From: Ottelia alismoides
Lineage: Eukaryota > Streptophyta > Magnoliopsida > Alismatales > Hydrocharitaceae
DNA length: 64,000 nt
Direction: 5' to 3'
NCBI GenBank assembly: GCA_037367405.1
Contig: JAZKJV010010758.1
Coordinates: forward strand, 558,001 to 622,000
Positions 21,251 to 33,860 of this stretch are shown one piece after another. A program made the translations under genes and the position numbers. Within the stretch, counting starts at the first letter, position 1; the number at the start of each line of letters is the position of its first letter. A model generated the notes under the pieces. That model worked only from the letters and a program-made list of their open reading frames with translations. It made no database searches and was not told where the DNA came from.

Positions 21251-23407
21251 CTTCACTCTTTACACCTTACCTGATTTTCACGATCACTTTGTATATATTC
21301 TCAATTTTATTCTTTTTCTCTTCCATTTGTCTTACACCTATAAGTGTTATCTAGAATTTTTGCTATACTTAGGATGTGCTTTATCCTAAGTATAGGGGGG
21401 TGTAGACACCATGTTATTCATATCGTGTTGTTTTATTACCCCCGTTGTTGCTTACACTTAGAGTACGCTTTACCCTAAGTATATGGGGGTAATATCGCTC
21501 ATTATCGCTTTTGATTGTTTCGATTTTTGTATCGTTTGCTCTCTCGCTTGTCCCTCATCGTTGATATTCTTCTCTATACATAGGGATATACCCTAAGTAT
21601 AGGCGGTACAAGGCGAGTCGTTGATTGTGTGCATTCTTTTGACCTCTATCATTTTCAGTTTTGAGTCTGCTATCCTTAGGATTACTTGATCCTAAGTATA
21701 GAGGGGATGATCGACTTCTTTTATTCGCTAAGCTTTGAGTCATTGTAATATAGAATTCTTTTCAACAGTCTATACTTAGCCTGAGTTATGTCTTCCTTTG
21801 TCGCTTCTTTGGTCACTATGAGGACATAGTTCATGCTATGTAAAGGAGGGTGTCGTATATATATTCACTTTAGAAGCCATAACTCATAATTTGTTGTATT
21901 TTTAATAATATGGATCTCTAAATGTATGGATGTATATTTAGGGTTTATAGAAATCGAAAGAAAATGGTAAATATAACTTAAAAAATAGCTTAAAATTATA
22001 TATAAATATGATAATGTTGTAAAATTCTTAGATAAAATCCTTAATTATTTACAACTTGTAAAAATCTTGTAAAATCTTGTATAAAAGTCGTATAACCTTG
22101 TATATAAAATTTGTATAAAATCCTTTTTAAAATGTACAAAATTCGTGTAAAATTTGTATAAATTAAATCAATCCATTAACTTTTTTTAAAAGTTCCTAAA
22201 ACGTGAAAAGTTTTAAAATTCAATATTTTTTTAAAAATTTGCTTAAAATCCATTTAAAAAATTTAATCCAAAAAGTCTACTTCATAAAAAAATTGTTGCA
22301 TTCCTTAGCCTTTTTTGAGAACAAGTATGATTCTTGAATTGAATGGGTCAAAGTATGAGAGATGAAGCTTGGTTGGCCTTAATCCACTTAGTTCTAAAGG
22401 GACCTTATCAGGATATGGAATTAAGACTCGTCAGATCTTTTAGACTTAATTCTTTGAGTTCCACGAGACCATGTTTGTAACTCTACTTGAATGTGCCAAA
22501 GTAGGACGCCTGCTGTCATTCGTTTAACTCTTCTTAACCAATTTTGAACTTATGCACTATGTATTTAGCTCAACTTGCATGGGGCTGTGAAGGGCAATAC
22601 ATTTCGGTGGTGCATTTACATCCTTGTATAGTGGCGCTGACATCTAAAGACGAGAGAGACTGGGGTTGAAATAAACCTTCGGATGAGGGAATAATCTGCT
22701 GGCACAATTTTTCCAAGACCCCGAAAAATGGACGGAAATAAAAGATGCTATATCTATCTGGGCATAAAAGATCTATGTAGTGCAACAATCACGTCTACCA
22801 AAAAGAAGCCATACACAAAATATCATAAATGACCACAATGGTCCAAGCTTCAAAAGAAGCCTGAATTATCTTAGTGAAGACTTGGCTAAACTAGCCAGGC
22901 TTCACAAGGAGACGTGATTACACTGATCACACTCTAGTTCTCTTCTCATTCTTCTTCTTCTTCTTCTTCCTTTATTTGGTTGTGGACACACGTTGAGGAT
23001 CGAGTAGCGGGATGAGGGCCCAATGGGAGTGTATTACTGGGATGGGCAGTTTATTTGCTTCTTTAAGCAAGAAGAGCTATAATCTTTCACACATAGTACA
23101 AGTTGATTTCAAAACTAAAAAGTTTGCGTGATGGATGGGTGGATCTTATCTGACTGTTGAGGTGAACTTGGAAAAGGATTTCTGAAACTTGGGGGCTGTT
23201 GAGGCTTAAATCCTAATTGTAATAGAGTCCCGACATCCCGACACACTATTAATCCAAAGGTCAAATCTAAATTCTAATTTTTGGGTGAAGTGAGATTCAG
23301 TTAAAGAAACAAGAATGTTCTTTGTTCTTTTATTTTTCCTTTTTCTTTTTTCTTTTTTGCTTGCACTTATTTATAGAATGAGTGTTTTCTAAGGGACTAG
23401 CAAAGGT
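21250..23407 (+). other. 3' non-coding region of element A, including the hairpin array
   Basis: No reading frame over 75 codons. 21364-21853 holds an array of hairpins each followed by a purine run. 22320-22930 has blocks shared with 39040-39660 of element B, such as CAAGACC/CTAAGACC followed by CxAAAAATGGA. This is where some Athila elements carry an env-like frame. None can be read here. A (TTC)n microsatellite lies at 22949-22970. Confidence 0.6.
21364..21853 (+). repeat. Array of hairpins with purine tracts downstream of integrase (element A)
   Basis: TATACTTAGGAT (21364-21375) pairs perfectly with ATCCTAAGTATA (21383-21394) and is followed by six G. Similar units are at 21452-21487, 21575-21605 and 21671-21706: each has a left arm like TATMCWTAGGG, a right arm CCTAAGTATA, and then G-rich sequence. 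A last unit, GACATAGTTCATGCTATGTA (21824-21843), precedes AAGGAGGGTG. Elements B and C hold homologous arrays. Confidence 0.8.
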
Positions 23408-23421
23408 AAAGTATAGGGGAA
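23408..23421 (+). other. Polypurine tract of element A
   Basis: AAAGTATAGGGGAA directly precedes the TGCTGAATC start of the 3' LTR. The upstream context GGGACTAGCAAAG is conserved at the PPTs of B (40064-40088) and C (59139-59170). The PPT primes plus-strand DNA synthesis. Confidence 0.8.
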
Positions 23422-26400
23422 TGCTGAATCTATGTTTCATCGCCTTTATTCTTTCATTTTGGTTAAAATCCTTGGTAAAATGCATGTAAATATCCACTAA
23501 TTAACATTTTAACCACAATTGTTAATTTTATACATTTAACATTTATTTTATCCAAAATAAAATAATAAAGAGAAAAATAAAAATAAAAGAAAAAGAATGA
23601 TGTATATAAAATATATACAGGCTGATGTTAACCCTGAGACCGGGTCAATATTGACGTGGTCGACAAAATAAATAAGAAGGGGAATATGATGATCTTAACT
23701 TATAAAAATATTAAAAAATCAAGACCAAAAATACATTAAACATATTTTACACCATGTAAATAATTCACCAATTTTATCAATCACTTAGAAAATCTCAAAT
23801 CAAAACACTTTCTTTACAAAAATTGTTCGTAAAAATATAAATTATTTTATAAAAATATTAGATAATTATTCATTCTAAAAATAAAATATTACAATAAATC
23901 GAAAAATTCATAAAAGCCGACTTTCGAGTTTCATAACTAAATATAGAAAATTCCAACTCGACAAAACTCACTTCTAAACTTTGTTTTATAAATAATATTA
24001 TTTATTAAAAATATCAAAAAATATTAGAATAAGATGGATGAGATTCGGTCTTTGGGCCATGTTATTTGTATGTACTATATGTAAAATCTTGCCGAATTTT
24101 TAATTAATTAACCGTAACTTCGTTCAACCTAATTTCTTTTCTAATGCACTTCTGAAAATAATTATAAAAATATAAAAATATAATGTAAGTTAAAACACCA
24201 ATAAATCATGAGGCCACAATGCCTTTTCCGAAATCTTTTGGGCCTCATAACTCAGCCATACATGCTCCAAAATGGGAAAACTTGGTCTTAAAGTTCGTAT
24301 CATTTAAATATCTATCAAATGGCAGTAATTTTGCTAAAATCGAAGTTAGGATGCAAAATGTGGATTTCGAGGCTATATTGCTATATATACAATGTACCTT
24401 AATTTATATTATTTAATATGTAATACTTATTATATACTTTATTAACATTTTAAATTAAATTAAATAAAAAAATATTTAATTATATATTAAATTACTTATT
24501 TAATTATTAAAAAAGTATTTATTTATTTATTTAATTATTAAATTATATAAATAATATATTTATTTATTTAATTACTTAATTATTTATTTAATTATATTAT
24601 TATCTATTTAATTATTTCTTAAATTAATATATTTAATCTAGTTAGCCATTAATTAACTTACTTTATATAAATATATAATATATTTTTGTACTTTCTTTTT
24701 GCTCACATATACGCACGCCTCTACGCCCGTGACCGCCTTCCTCGCAGACCCTCTTCCCCAACTCGATGCACCGCCACTCTTCCTCCTTTCTTTCCCTCCG
24801 GTCGACAATAGCTCCGCTTCGACCGGTGGCCCAACCAACCTCGCAGGTGTCATGACTCGTCGCCTGTGACGCCATTCGTTAGCTTTGTCCCCAAGTTTCT
24901 CAACCTATATATAGGACTGACACCCCTTCAAGCTAAGGGATCCGCCATTTTCCCCCCTTCCTCCAAGCTAGTGACAATCTCCAAGCTCCGTCGCTGCTGC
25001 AAGGTCGAAGGTGTGGCATCAGCGTGATCGCCATAGGCATAGAGCTTTGCTCCGCCGTGGCCCAGCCCCTGCGTCGCTGTGCATTGAGGCAACCATCCTT
25101 GGTGCTCATCCAAGTTCCATTCCCAAGCGTACGACCTCCATCCTTCTTCTAGTTTAGCCCTTAGATTCCTTCTCCTTTCTCTGATCTCTTCCTCTATTCT
25201 CATCTAATCCTTCTCTTCCTTTTCTCGTTTTATCTCCATTCATTCTATGCCAAAACTCGAAGCCATCCCGATTTCATTTCATCTCCCGTTGTTTGGTTCC
25301 GATTCTCCATATCTCTCTCGCAACCTTACCATCTCCTGTGACATGCACCGGAGATCCGATCCTCTTCCTTCTTCTCCATTTGAGGATCAATCTCCATCTA
25401 CATTCCCTACTTTTGTGGCTGAATTCAGGACGCGATTCGAATCTCGAGCCTCTGATGTAATTTGCAGGATATAGAGTTCAACTCCATATTTGAGAACGTT
25501 TTGGCCTCATACATCTGATCTTAGAGTATTATCAATGTTGCAGCATATCCAGAGCATCGAGAACAATTCATGGAGATCACAAAAACATCAGGAGTACCTG
25601 AGTGATTTAATCTAACCCAATCGGAAGACAACCATGAATAGAGATCCGTTCTGGTTTGAAAACACCGTTTTTTGTCGCTTGTCATCTGAAGCGCATCACC
25701 TGCAACCATTTGGAGTCAAACGATTACATCATTGAGAGCATCGCTTGGAAGATCCGTTTGATTCTTGAACCTCTGCCACCTGGAGCTGCTTTGCCGACCA
25801 CCATAACTTGAGAAATCCCGCGCATCGCAAACATTAACCAGCACCCCTGCAACAAATTGGGGAAACCATCCCCACTTCCAGAAGTGATAGCAGTCCTCGA
25901 CCATACTTTAATCGCACCGCCTCCACCTTTCCATCCGACAGAACGATAACAGCCTCACCACCCCACCGCTTTACGCTATCAGTGATGCACGTGCTCCGTA
26001 CGTGCATGCTGATATTAATTTCGGCGATTTGCATCATCCCCCGTCTGTGATTATATTATTAAGAACAGGTCCCTGGAGGCTAAGAAAGCACGTGCACAGA
26101 CACGTACTGGTGGAATTCTTGCATAAATACCCCTCTTGCTCCTGATATCTTCAAACAAGTCCCAAGTTGAGCTAACACGTGACCAACCATGTGATCTTCT
26201 AGACATTTGTGTCAAAAACCCACCAAATATTTACTGATTCACCAACAGGGTTATCTTGAACTGAAGCACGTTACCAGGCACGTGTTTTGTCGAAAAATAG
26301 CTTGAAACTTCCTGCAGTTTCTGAGATTTTACACACGCGCCGCTCATTTTCCAGTATATTGCAATAATACCCTTATAATGTATATATTATTACTATACTA

Positions 26401-27265
26401 CTAAAATACATAATAAATAAAATAGAAAATATAAAAATATAATAAAAATACGTACAAATAATATATTTCATACTATATACAATAATAAATAGTATTTTGA
26501 AAAATAAAAATATTTTCTAGCATTAAATAAACCATTAAATCACAAAAATACAGCAAACATTGAAAATTTATAAAATTACGAAACCCCACTAAAAATCTAA
26601 TAGAAATTAACTTTACTATATTTTATAATACTTTACACAGAAAACAAAAAATAAAAATAAAAATTGCATATTAAAACCAATAAAAAATATAAAAGCCATA
26701 AAAATGTTCAAAAATCATAACTGATTCAAGAAAAATCACAAAAATATACACAAACTATCATTTTAAAGATAATTTTACCTACTTTATAGTAAAAATAAAA
26801 TAAAAAATATTTTCTCCCTTTTCTCTATTCAAAAAATTCAAAATACTTCATAGTTTTCAATAAAAAATTCATTTTCACATTAAAAATAATACAAAATCCA
26901 TAAAATTTCCTAAAAACCTCTTAAAAATTCATAAAAATAGTATAAAAAATTAAAAAGAAAATAAAATTACAAAAAATTTTCCAACATTTAAAAAATTACA
27001 AAATACTTAAAATCGCAAAATAATATGAAATTCATATAAAATCAATAAAAATCGCTAAAAACAAAAAAATTAGATGACCATAAAACCTTTGTTTTCTATA
27101 ATCTAACTCTAGTTTTCAAAAGTTTGCATTTCTGAGTTTGACGCTCCCGCACTTAAAGCTATACATAAAAGTTTTGGAGTATAAATAAAAAAATAAATTT
27201 TCTGCTGAAATCCACCTGGTCGTAACATTGACCTTGTTAATTTTTATATCGGGTGTGGTTTTTCA
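23422..27265 (+). repeat. 3' LTR of element A (about 3.8 kb, right end approximate)
   Basis: Starts TGCTGAATC after the PPT. Early blocks such as CCTTTATTCTTTCATTTTGG and AAATGCATGTA match the LTRs at 28776, 30457 and 40089. There is an AT-rich first part with a long TTTATTTAAT-rich run (24430-24670), a GC-richer part from 24700 to about 26340, then an AT-rich end. The right end (CA near 27265) is set by length and similarity of layout only. Reading frames inside it (for example 25247-25474) have no family match. Confidence 0.7.
24904..24916 (+). promoter_or_regulatory. TATA box in the LTR of element A
   Basis: CCTATATATAGGA, a perfect palindromic TATA box, lies at the AT-to-GC transition of the LTR, followed by pyrimidine-rich transcribed-leader-like sequence. 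Confidence 0.6.
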
Positions 27266-28775
27266 ATCATGGATGGAAAACACCCTTTCTAGAGGACAAT
27301 ATTACAACATCATATTTCAAAGGTAATTCATTTTCTCTTTAGATTTCTAGAGATCGCAAATACTCAAATGCTTGTTGGTATTTATAGTATTGGTAAAAAA
27401 ATTAGGGGAGTCAATAAAATACTAAAATAATGCCAAGATTCATATTTGTTTGGAGGATATCAATGGTGAACTTTCACTGAAGGAATAATTCTCGAAATTC
27501 TGACCTTCTGTTAAAATAAGCTAATACTTGGTGACATGCCCAAAATAGACTAAGGGCATTGAATAATTGACTTTCAAGCCTTCAAATGAGGATTATGCTC
27601 AGATTCTGGCATAAAGTAGAGTTGCTTAAAGATCACCCTTTGAGTATAATCCTTGGGAGCCGAGGGGATGACATGACCATAATTTTCTCTTCCATGGGGG
27701 TATCAGAAATATTAAGCATATAAACATTCATATAATAAATGTATGTATATGTATATGTATGTGTATATGTGTGTTTATATGCATATGCATATGCATATTT
27801 ATACATGTATGTATAGGTATATGTATAGGGATATGTATATGGATATATGTGTGTGTCTGTTTGTATATATGTGCATGTGTGTGTACGTTTGCGTGTTGAC
27901 ACTATTTTTCAATGGGTTTTAATAAAGTAAATGTAGAGACGTATCGACATAATCCAAAAACCATTTAACAAAAATTTGCTTTTTTTGATTTTTTTTAACT
28001 TGGTATAGTTCTAGGGTTGAACACCACAAGGAAATCTTTCAATTTATGGCAATGTGGTTGAATTCTTAGATTTGAGTTTTTATGAGTTTTGTTAGTGATT
28101 TGTTAAGTGATTTATATTTTATTTAATTGCTTTTATATGTATGTGCGATTTTTATTTTATTTTAAGTATACCCATATGATAAGTATTATAGGTACATGAT
28201 TTTATATTTTTTATATATTTGTATTTTGTTATCTATTTTTGATTATTTATACATTTTTTAAGATTTTTATTGATTTTAAAAGGATGTTTATTTGGAAAGC
28301 AGCAAATGTGTAGAAAACTATATTATTTTTGTGATTTTAAAGATAATAAGCAATAGAAACATTTTTATTTTATTTTTATCTTGTAGATTATATTAACACC
28401 TTTAAAACAAGGTCGTGTATGTATCTATATGATTTTTTATTGAAATTATTATGAATTTCACAAGATTTATATGTTTATTTTTTATGGTATATACTACATA
28501 TTTTTGTTTGATTTTTTTTTGTTTTATTATATGATAAAATCTAATTATTATATTTTTATATTGTTAATATGATTTGTAATTGATTATAAAAGTCAATACA
28601 TATTTTTGGTATTCATATTTGATCTATTTAAAATATAAAATAAATATATTTTTCAAATAGCAATTATAAATACATATAACATTGTATTAGGTATTTTATA
28701 GAATTTTTATTTTTATTATTATTATTTTATTTAATATATAAATCATATGGATATTATTTAGTAATATTATATAGG
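27266..28775. other. AT-rich unassigned DNA with a TATG/TGTA microsatellite
   Basis: 27741-27898 is a degenerate ATGTATAT/GTGTATAT microsatellite. The sequence TGTTGACAC at 27895 resembles an LTR terminus and could start (in plus orientation) a minus-strand LTR remnant running to 28775, cut by fragment E. Otherwise no gene or recognised repeat is visible. The 89-codon frame over the microsatellite is Thr/Tyr repeat and not a gene. Confidence 0.4.
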
Positions 28776-29924
28776 TGGTGAATCTCCATTTCATCACCTC
28801 TATTCTTTCATTTTGGTCTTAAATCCCAAGCCAAATATATTCATGCATCATTAATATGATTAACATAAGATTCATATATTGATATAAAAATAATGTATAA
28901 AATATTGCATTTAATACCAAAATAAAAGAATAAAAAAAAGGAAAAAATGAGGTTACAAAGATACTGGGTGATGTTAGACCTCAAGACCCATTCATCATGA
29001 TGATTTGGTCGACAAAGAATAAAGTAGGGGGAGATAGGGCATCTAACTGTACAAAAAACGCAACTCAGAAGCCCTAATTCTTTAGTTCAATAATTACATT
29101 TTGGAACCAACTTTATTATCCTATTTTTATACCTCATATCAATAAATACTCAAATGAATATTGTACTAAAAATAAAAAGGAAAATACAAAATTTACATTC
29201 AAAATTAGTGCACAGTGTGCCTAGGACACACATAATAAAAAGCTGCAAAGAAACTTCTCAGACCTGTATCTCCTTCATACTGCTCCATAATTGACCAATC
29301 TCACCTTTATTATTCATAAAATTAAATTATCTATTAATTGAAGGTCATTTCATTTAATTTGAAGTTAAGATGCAAAAGCAGACTTTTGGGACCTCATTGT
29401 GCAACATCCATGTATATAACATTTGATATATTTATTATTTATATTTTTAGCATTCCTATACTTGCAAATATAATTTGAAATACATATACATAATAAAAAT
29501 AAAATCAAACCATTAGAACATCATTAAAATAAAAAAATATATACTCTAATATATAAGTAAAATATAATTCTGAGATACATATACTTAACTCTTTAGTTAA
29601 AAAATAATATCATAAAAATATAATAAAATATATAAACATGTTTTTAAATAATTCATAAATCGATAAAATACTTATATATATTTAAAAATATAAAATAGAA
29701 AATAAAAAAAGTATGAAATATAGGTATATATTCCTATTTATAGACATGTAAATATCAATACATAATAAATCAGCTTGTAAAAATAAATAAAATAAAAAAA
29801 AATACTAGATAAAATAAGAAATATTTTTTATCTTTTGACCATAGAATATTAAAATGATCTACTAATTTATTTTACTTTACCAATGCATTTCTTTCTCCTT
29901 ATTTTCTGGTTGGTCCGTACCATT
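28776..29924 (+). repeat. LTR fragment E (Athila-like, related to B)
   Basis: Starts TGGTGAATCTCC and then follows the LTR of B collinearly: CTATTCTTTCATTTTGG, a GACCTCAAGACCCATTCATC block versus GACCCTGAGACCCAATCATC, then TTTGGGACC and ending at TTCTGGTTGGTCC (29903-29915), which in B is at 31611-31625. It stops where the GC-rich part should begin, so it is truncated on the right by fragment F. No PPT lies to its left. Confidence 0.75.
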
Positions 29925-30456
29925 TGTTGACACGCCCCCGACTCGTATGTTGATCTAACAAGCTAAATCGACAATCACTGAGGTGACTGAGCATGACAAC
30001 AAAACCAAACAACAATCAGCCCACATAATGTAAATATGGCAATGAAGCGAAGTAAGTCAAAATTTATTATAACTCTACAACAGATGTATAGTTAATCGTA
30101 GTAGAGTGCAAACACAGGAAGCAAAGGGGAATACAGAACAATGGGTAGCCTACTTACGTTTTTTATGTGTTTTGTTTTTTAATTATTTTTGTGGGGTTTA
30201 GATATATTTAATTTTAATGAAATTTTATGTTTTATATTTTCATGTTATTAATTATATATTTAATTTTTTTCTTTTTTTATTTTCCTGATTTTTAATTATT
30301 TTCTTTTAAAATATATAATAAGTATATAAATATCTATATATAATAATATGTATAAAATAGTTACTATATAGGATATATATAATAATAAATATAAAAATCA
30401 AGAAATATAAATAAGTATGATCTTTTTTATATTTTAAAGGTTTTAATATATATTAG
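29925..30456 (-). repeat. Left part of LTR F, split by element B
   Basis: In plus orientation it starts TGTTGACACG. The block CAAAATTTATTATAACTCTAC (30058-30078) matches 10602-10622 in the minus-strand LTR, about the same distance from the LTR end. It ends at the target-site duplicate of B (ATTAG, 30452-30456). The remaining part of the same LTR resumes at 44311. Confidence 0.65.
30452..30456. other. Left target-site duplication of element B
   Basis: ATTAG just before the TG of the 5' LTR. It corresponds to GTTAG at 44306-44310 after the 3' LTR, with one substitution. Five bases is the normal duplication length for Ty3/gypsy integration. Confidence 0.7.
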
Positions 30457-32957
30457 TGATGAATCCTCAATTCATAACATTATTCTTTCATTTTTTCCCT
30501 TAAATCATTAGATAAATGCATGTATATATCAGTAATTTGCAAAAATAAACACTCTGTGAATTGTATAAAATATTGTATACATTATGTATTTAATTTTAAA
30601 ATAAAAGTTTATAGGAAATAAAAGAAAAAGAATGGAGTATCAAAGACACTATATGACCCTAGACCCTGAGACCCAATCATCGTGATTACTTTGTCAGCAA
30701 GGAATAGAGTAAGGGGAGACATGGTAGAGAAACTGTACAAAAGTACACAGAAAATCACAAAAAATCCTAATTTAGTTGACCCAATAATTACTTTTTGGGA
30801 CATATTTTATTTAATCATTTTTAGACCTCATATAACAAAATCCTCAACATGAACATGGTTTATAAAAATATAACGAAAAATATAAAATTTATTTCATAGA
30901 AAAATAATGCACAATGTGCTCAAGATATAAAAAATAAAAAGCCGCAAAGAAAACTCTGCATACATGAATCTTCTCCATACTATATCAAAATTGACAAAAT
31001 CACCTTTAATTGTATATAACGTTTAATAGGCTATTTAATGAAGGTGGTTTCATCCAATTTGGAGTTAAGGTGCAAAAGTTAGGTTTTGGGCCCCCATTGT
31101 TTAGTATACCTATATATTATATTCGATATATTTATTCTTTATATTTTTTAATTTCTTATATTTTTATAAAATTGTAAATATTATTTAAAACACATGTACA
31201 TAATTAAAATAAAAATAAAACCATTAAAATAAAAATTAAATAAGGAAATTTCTTTAATACATAGATGAAATATACTTATATATCTACAAGAATAATTTAT
31301 ATAATAATTAAGTATTTAAATAAACTCATAGAAGTACAATAAAAGTACCTAAATATGTAACTAAATAAAATGAAAATATTAAATGCCTATATATTAATAA
31401 AATATATAATACAAATTAAAAATAATACATATACATGTATGTAAACCTATAATGATGCATGTCAAAAGTAACTTATAATAAATGAACTCAAAAAATAAAT
31501 AGAAGTATGTGTAAAAAAGTACATAAAAATATAAAATTTTAATTTATAACAAAAAATTAATTAATGCATTTAATATTTTTATTTAATTTTATAATATTTT
31601 CCAATGCCCTTTTCTCCGGTTGGTCCACAGACCAACCAGGGGTCAACGATCGTTGACCCCTGGTCAACTGTCCTGCCCAACCCTAGCCGCCCTGTCATAC
31701 CTCGTGCAAGGCAAATTTCTCTAATTTTCTATGCCACCACCACATTGTCCTTCACCCCGAGACCACCAGCCCTCTGACATCCTCACCTCCAACATCCTCG
31801 CCCACGCCCGCATCTTTGCTTGCACTCGCTCCACTACACGCCATGGATCATCGAAGTCTGCTCCATTCTAGCTTATAAAACTCCATCCTCCTCCATCTTC
31901 CCTCTTCCCTTGTTCTTAACCCATCAGATTACTTCCTATAAGAAGCTGCTGGTAACAAGAGCTTAACCCAAGTGTTCTACAGTGAGGACGAGTAGAGGAG
32001 GAGGTCGAAACCATCACTGACGATCTGCTCTGTGGTTTTTCCTCTCTGGTTTTCCAACCAGATCGAGGCCCTCTTTCCTGCTTTTCTAGATAATGATTAG
32101 TCGTATCTTTCTTTTTAATCTTCAATTTCGGTTTGTAGTTCATATTTTAGGTTTAATCCAAAGATCATCATTGACCTTAAGTTCAGGCTCCAGGTCGAGT
32201 CCACCGTGCTTTGACCACCGTTTCCATTTCACCCCGATTCCTAAAAGGAATAGGGGGATCAGGTGCCCACCTCTGCTACTTGCCAAAGAACCATCGCCTC
32301 GCTCATCCCTATCTGTATTCAGCTTCAAATTAGGTCGAGCACCATTGTATCGAGCCCTTGAGTGTTTTTATGCAGTAGCTGGACCTTCTACAAACACTTG
32401 GAGGAGAATTAAACCCCTTTTTGGAGCTCCAAGTCAAATTCCAAAGACAAAGCTACAAGACCACATCATTAGGTCCTGGACATCATCAGTGAGAACCTGC
32501 TTGTGTGGAAAAGTTCTAGGAATCCAAATGACCCATCGACGTAGAGAACTAAGGCAGGGCTAGCGAGAAATCTAAGATCAATACTATGGGAGGTAGACCT
32601 TCTTCCCTTTAATCGTAGATACTCCATGCATCGTTGGATGAATAATAAATGCTAGGTCTAATCACATCCATCCAAAGCGAAACAAAACAACACGCTTCCT
32701 AGCCACACGATCCACTTAAGAGATAACAAAGTTGCACATGCCCAACTGCTCATTACCATGCATGGGGTAAGTAAATTGCATTAAAACCCCATCTACCTTT
32801 TTGTATTTAGTAATTAGTTCTATAAATATTTTATTACTTGTAAAATTAAGTGGAAAATTTGCATTGAAACTCCAATACTTTTTGTATATTGCAAGTGAGT
32901 CCAATCCCAGCTCAGCTCACGTACCCCTCACGTGAGTTGTGAAAATTTCTTGTACTA
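30457..32957 (+). repeat. 5' LTR of element B, 3' part deleted
   Basis: Starts TGATGAATCCTCA. It aligns collinearly with 40089-42645 over about 2.5 kb, including the TATAAAA box, a GC-rich stretch, and AGCTCAGCTCACGTG near the end. Similarity stops at about 32957. The last 1.66 kb of the LTR, the PBS, the leader and most of gag are missing. A 156-codon frame at 32093-32563 is not preserved in the 3' LTR copy. Confidence 0.85.
31874..31880 (+). promoter_or_regulatory. TATA box of the 5' LTR of element B
   Basis: TATAAAA in the context CTTATAAAACTCCATCCTCC, matched by CCTATAAAACTCCATCCTCC in the 3' LTR (41517-41536). It is conserved between the two LTRs and placed at the start of the GC-rich leader. 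Confidence 0.65.
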
Positions 32958-33364
32958 CATGCATGCACCGTGAGACGAAGGAGCCATCATCACCCTAGCC
33001 TCAATAACGTTCAACATAATCAGCGGCCTAGCACGTGTACTACGTGTTGGCACATGAGCCCATATTGCCACAACAATTGCAACATTTGGTTGTTTACTAG
33101 CCTGATCTTGAGATCCTTTCGGATCCATTCTCTCCACCTCCACTTCTCATTCAGAAGGTGAAAGGAGCACAACTGGCCCATTGTCATGGACATCAACATT
33201 GTCAGTCTTGAGGAAGCCGACCATTTCCTTAATAACAAGGGGGAGATTTGTCCAGTACGAACAACCTTAACATTAGCAATCTCCACCCTATCAAGGCAAT
33301 TGAAGACAGAATCAGTATCAGAAGCCACAGTACCGACAATACCTACAAAATGAACAATACTCAT
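32958..33364 (-). pseudogene. Unassigned minus-strand coding-like fragment inside element B
   Basis: Lies between the truncated 5' LTR and the gag tail, on the opposite strand to the element. One minus-strand frame (about 33250 down to 32955) reads through about 100 codons with a single TGA at 33159, including VIKEMVGFLKTDNVDVHD and RMDPKGSQDQASKQPN. An overlapping frame is open from 33364 to 33020. Codon use looks gene-like, but I do not recognise the product. It could be a captured host or transposase fragment. Not Athila gag as far as I can tell. Confidence 0.35.
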
Positions 33365-33459
33365 TTGTTCATATCAACATCAAACCCCTTTGCACCATCA
33401 GTAGTATCACCCTTCTCCTTAATACCATAATCAATATTACTACCAATAGCCTTCACAAA

Positions 33460-33860
33460 TTCCTAATATCAGCGTGGACACCATTTTGAGTAATCCGAGG
33501 AAGCTCTTGTGAACCACGCCTTCGACTTCTTTGCTTTGCTGGAGAAAAGCCTTGCAGAAATGAGACAGAAGCTCGACGACCTCACCGTTGCCAAAACACC
33601 AATTCCGACATAGGTGGATGCCAGCCCCAATAACTGCAGAAAGAAAGAGCAGGTAGTTTGTGATGTTCCAACTGGTCTAACAGAGTCATATGTGCACCTT
33701 TTGTTTTTATCTAATGTTGTCACTCTCAGGAGTGGTAGAACCGTGTAACCGACTACCACAATGAAGGGGAAGAATAAAGCTTCACCTAGCGAATCATCCT
33801 CTTATGCATCAATCGATTCAACAACCAGGTTGGGTGAATAAGAAGAAGATGGAGGAGAAG
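33460..33860 (+). pseudogene. gag: C-terminal gag remnant of element B
   Basis: A frame beginning after a stop reads EEALVNHAFDFFALLEKSL, then AEMRQKLDDLTVAK, a stop at 33613, and further on VVTLRSGRTV (33718-33747). The motif TLRSG is characteristic of the gag-protease junction of Athila-type elements. After another stop come Lys/Ser/Glu-rich codons. The gag core domain itself is absent, removed with the LTR end and leader. Confidence 0.7.

Noticed and set aside
21395..21410. TATAGGGGGGTGTAG as the start of the 3' LTR of element A
   Set aside because: The sequence after it does not match any LTR start here. The matching LTR start follows the later PPT at 23408-23421.
27633..27902. Thr/Tyr-repeat protein
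   Set aside because: It is a translation of a degenerate microsatellite.
32093..32563. 156-codon frame as a host gene
   Set aside because: It lies in the transcribed part of the 5' LTR of element B, and the matching part of the 3' LTR (41750-42240) has stops and indels.
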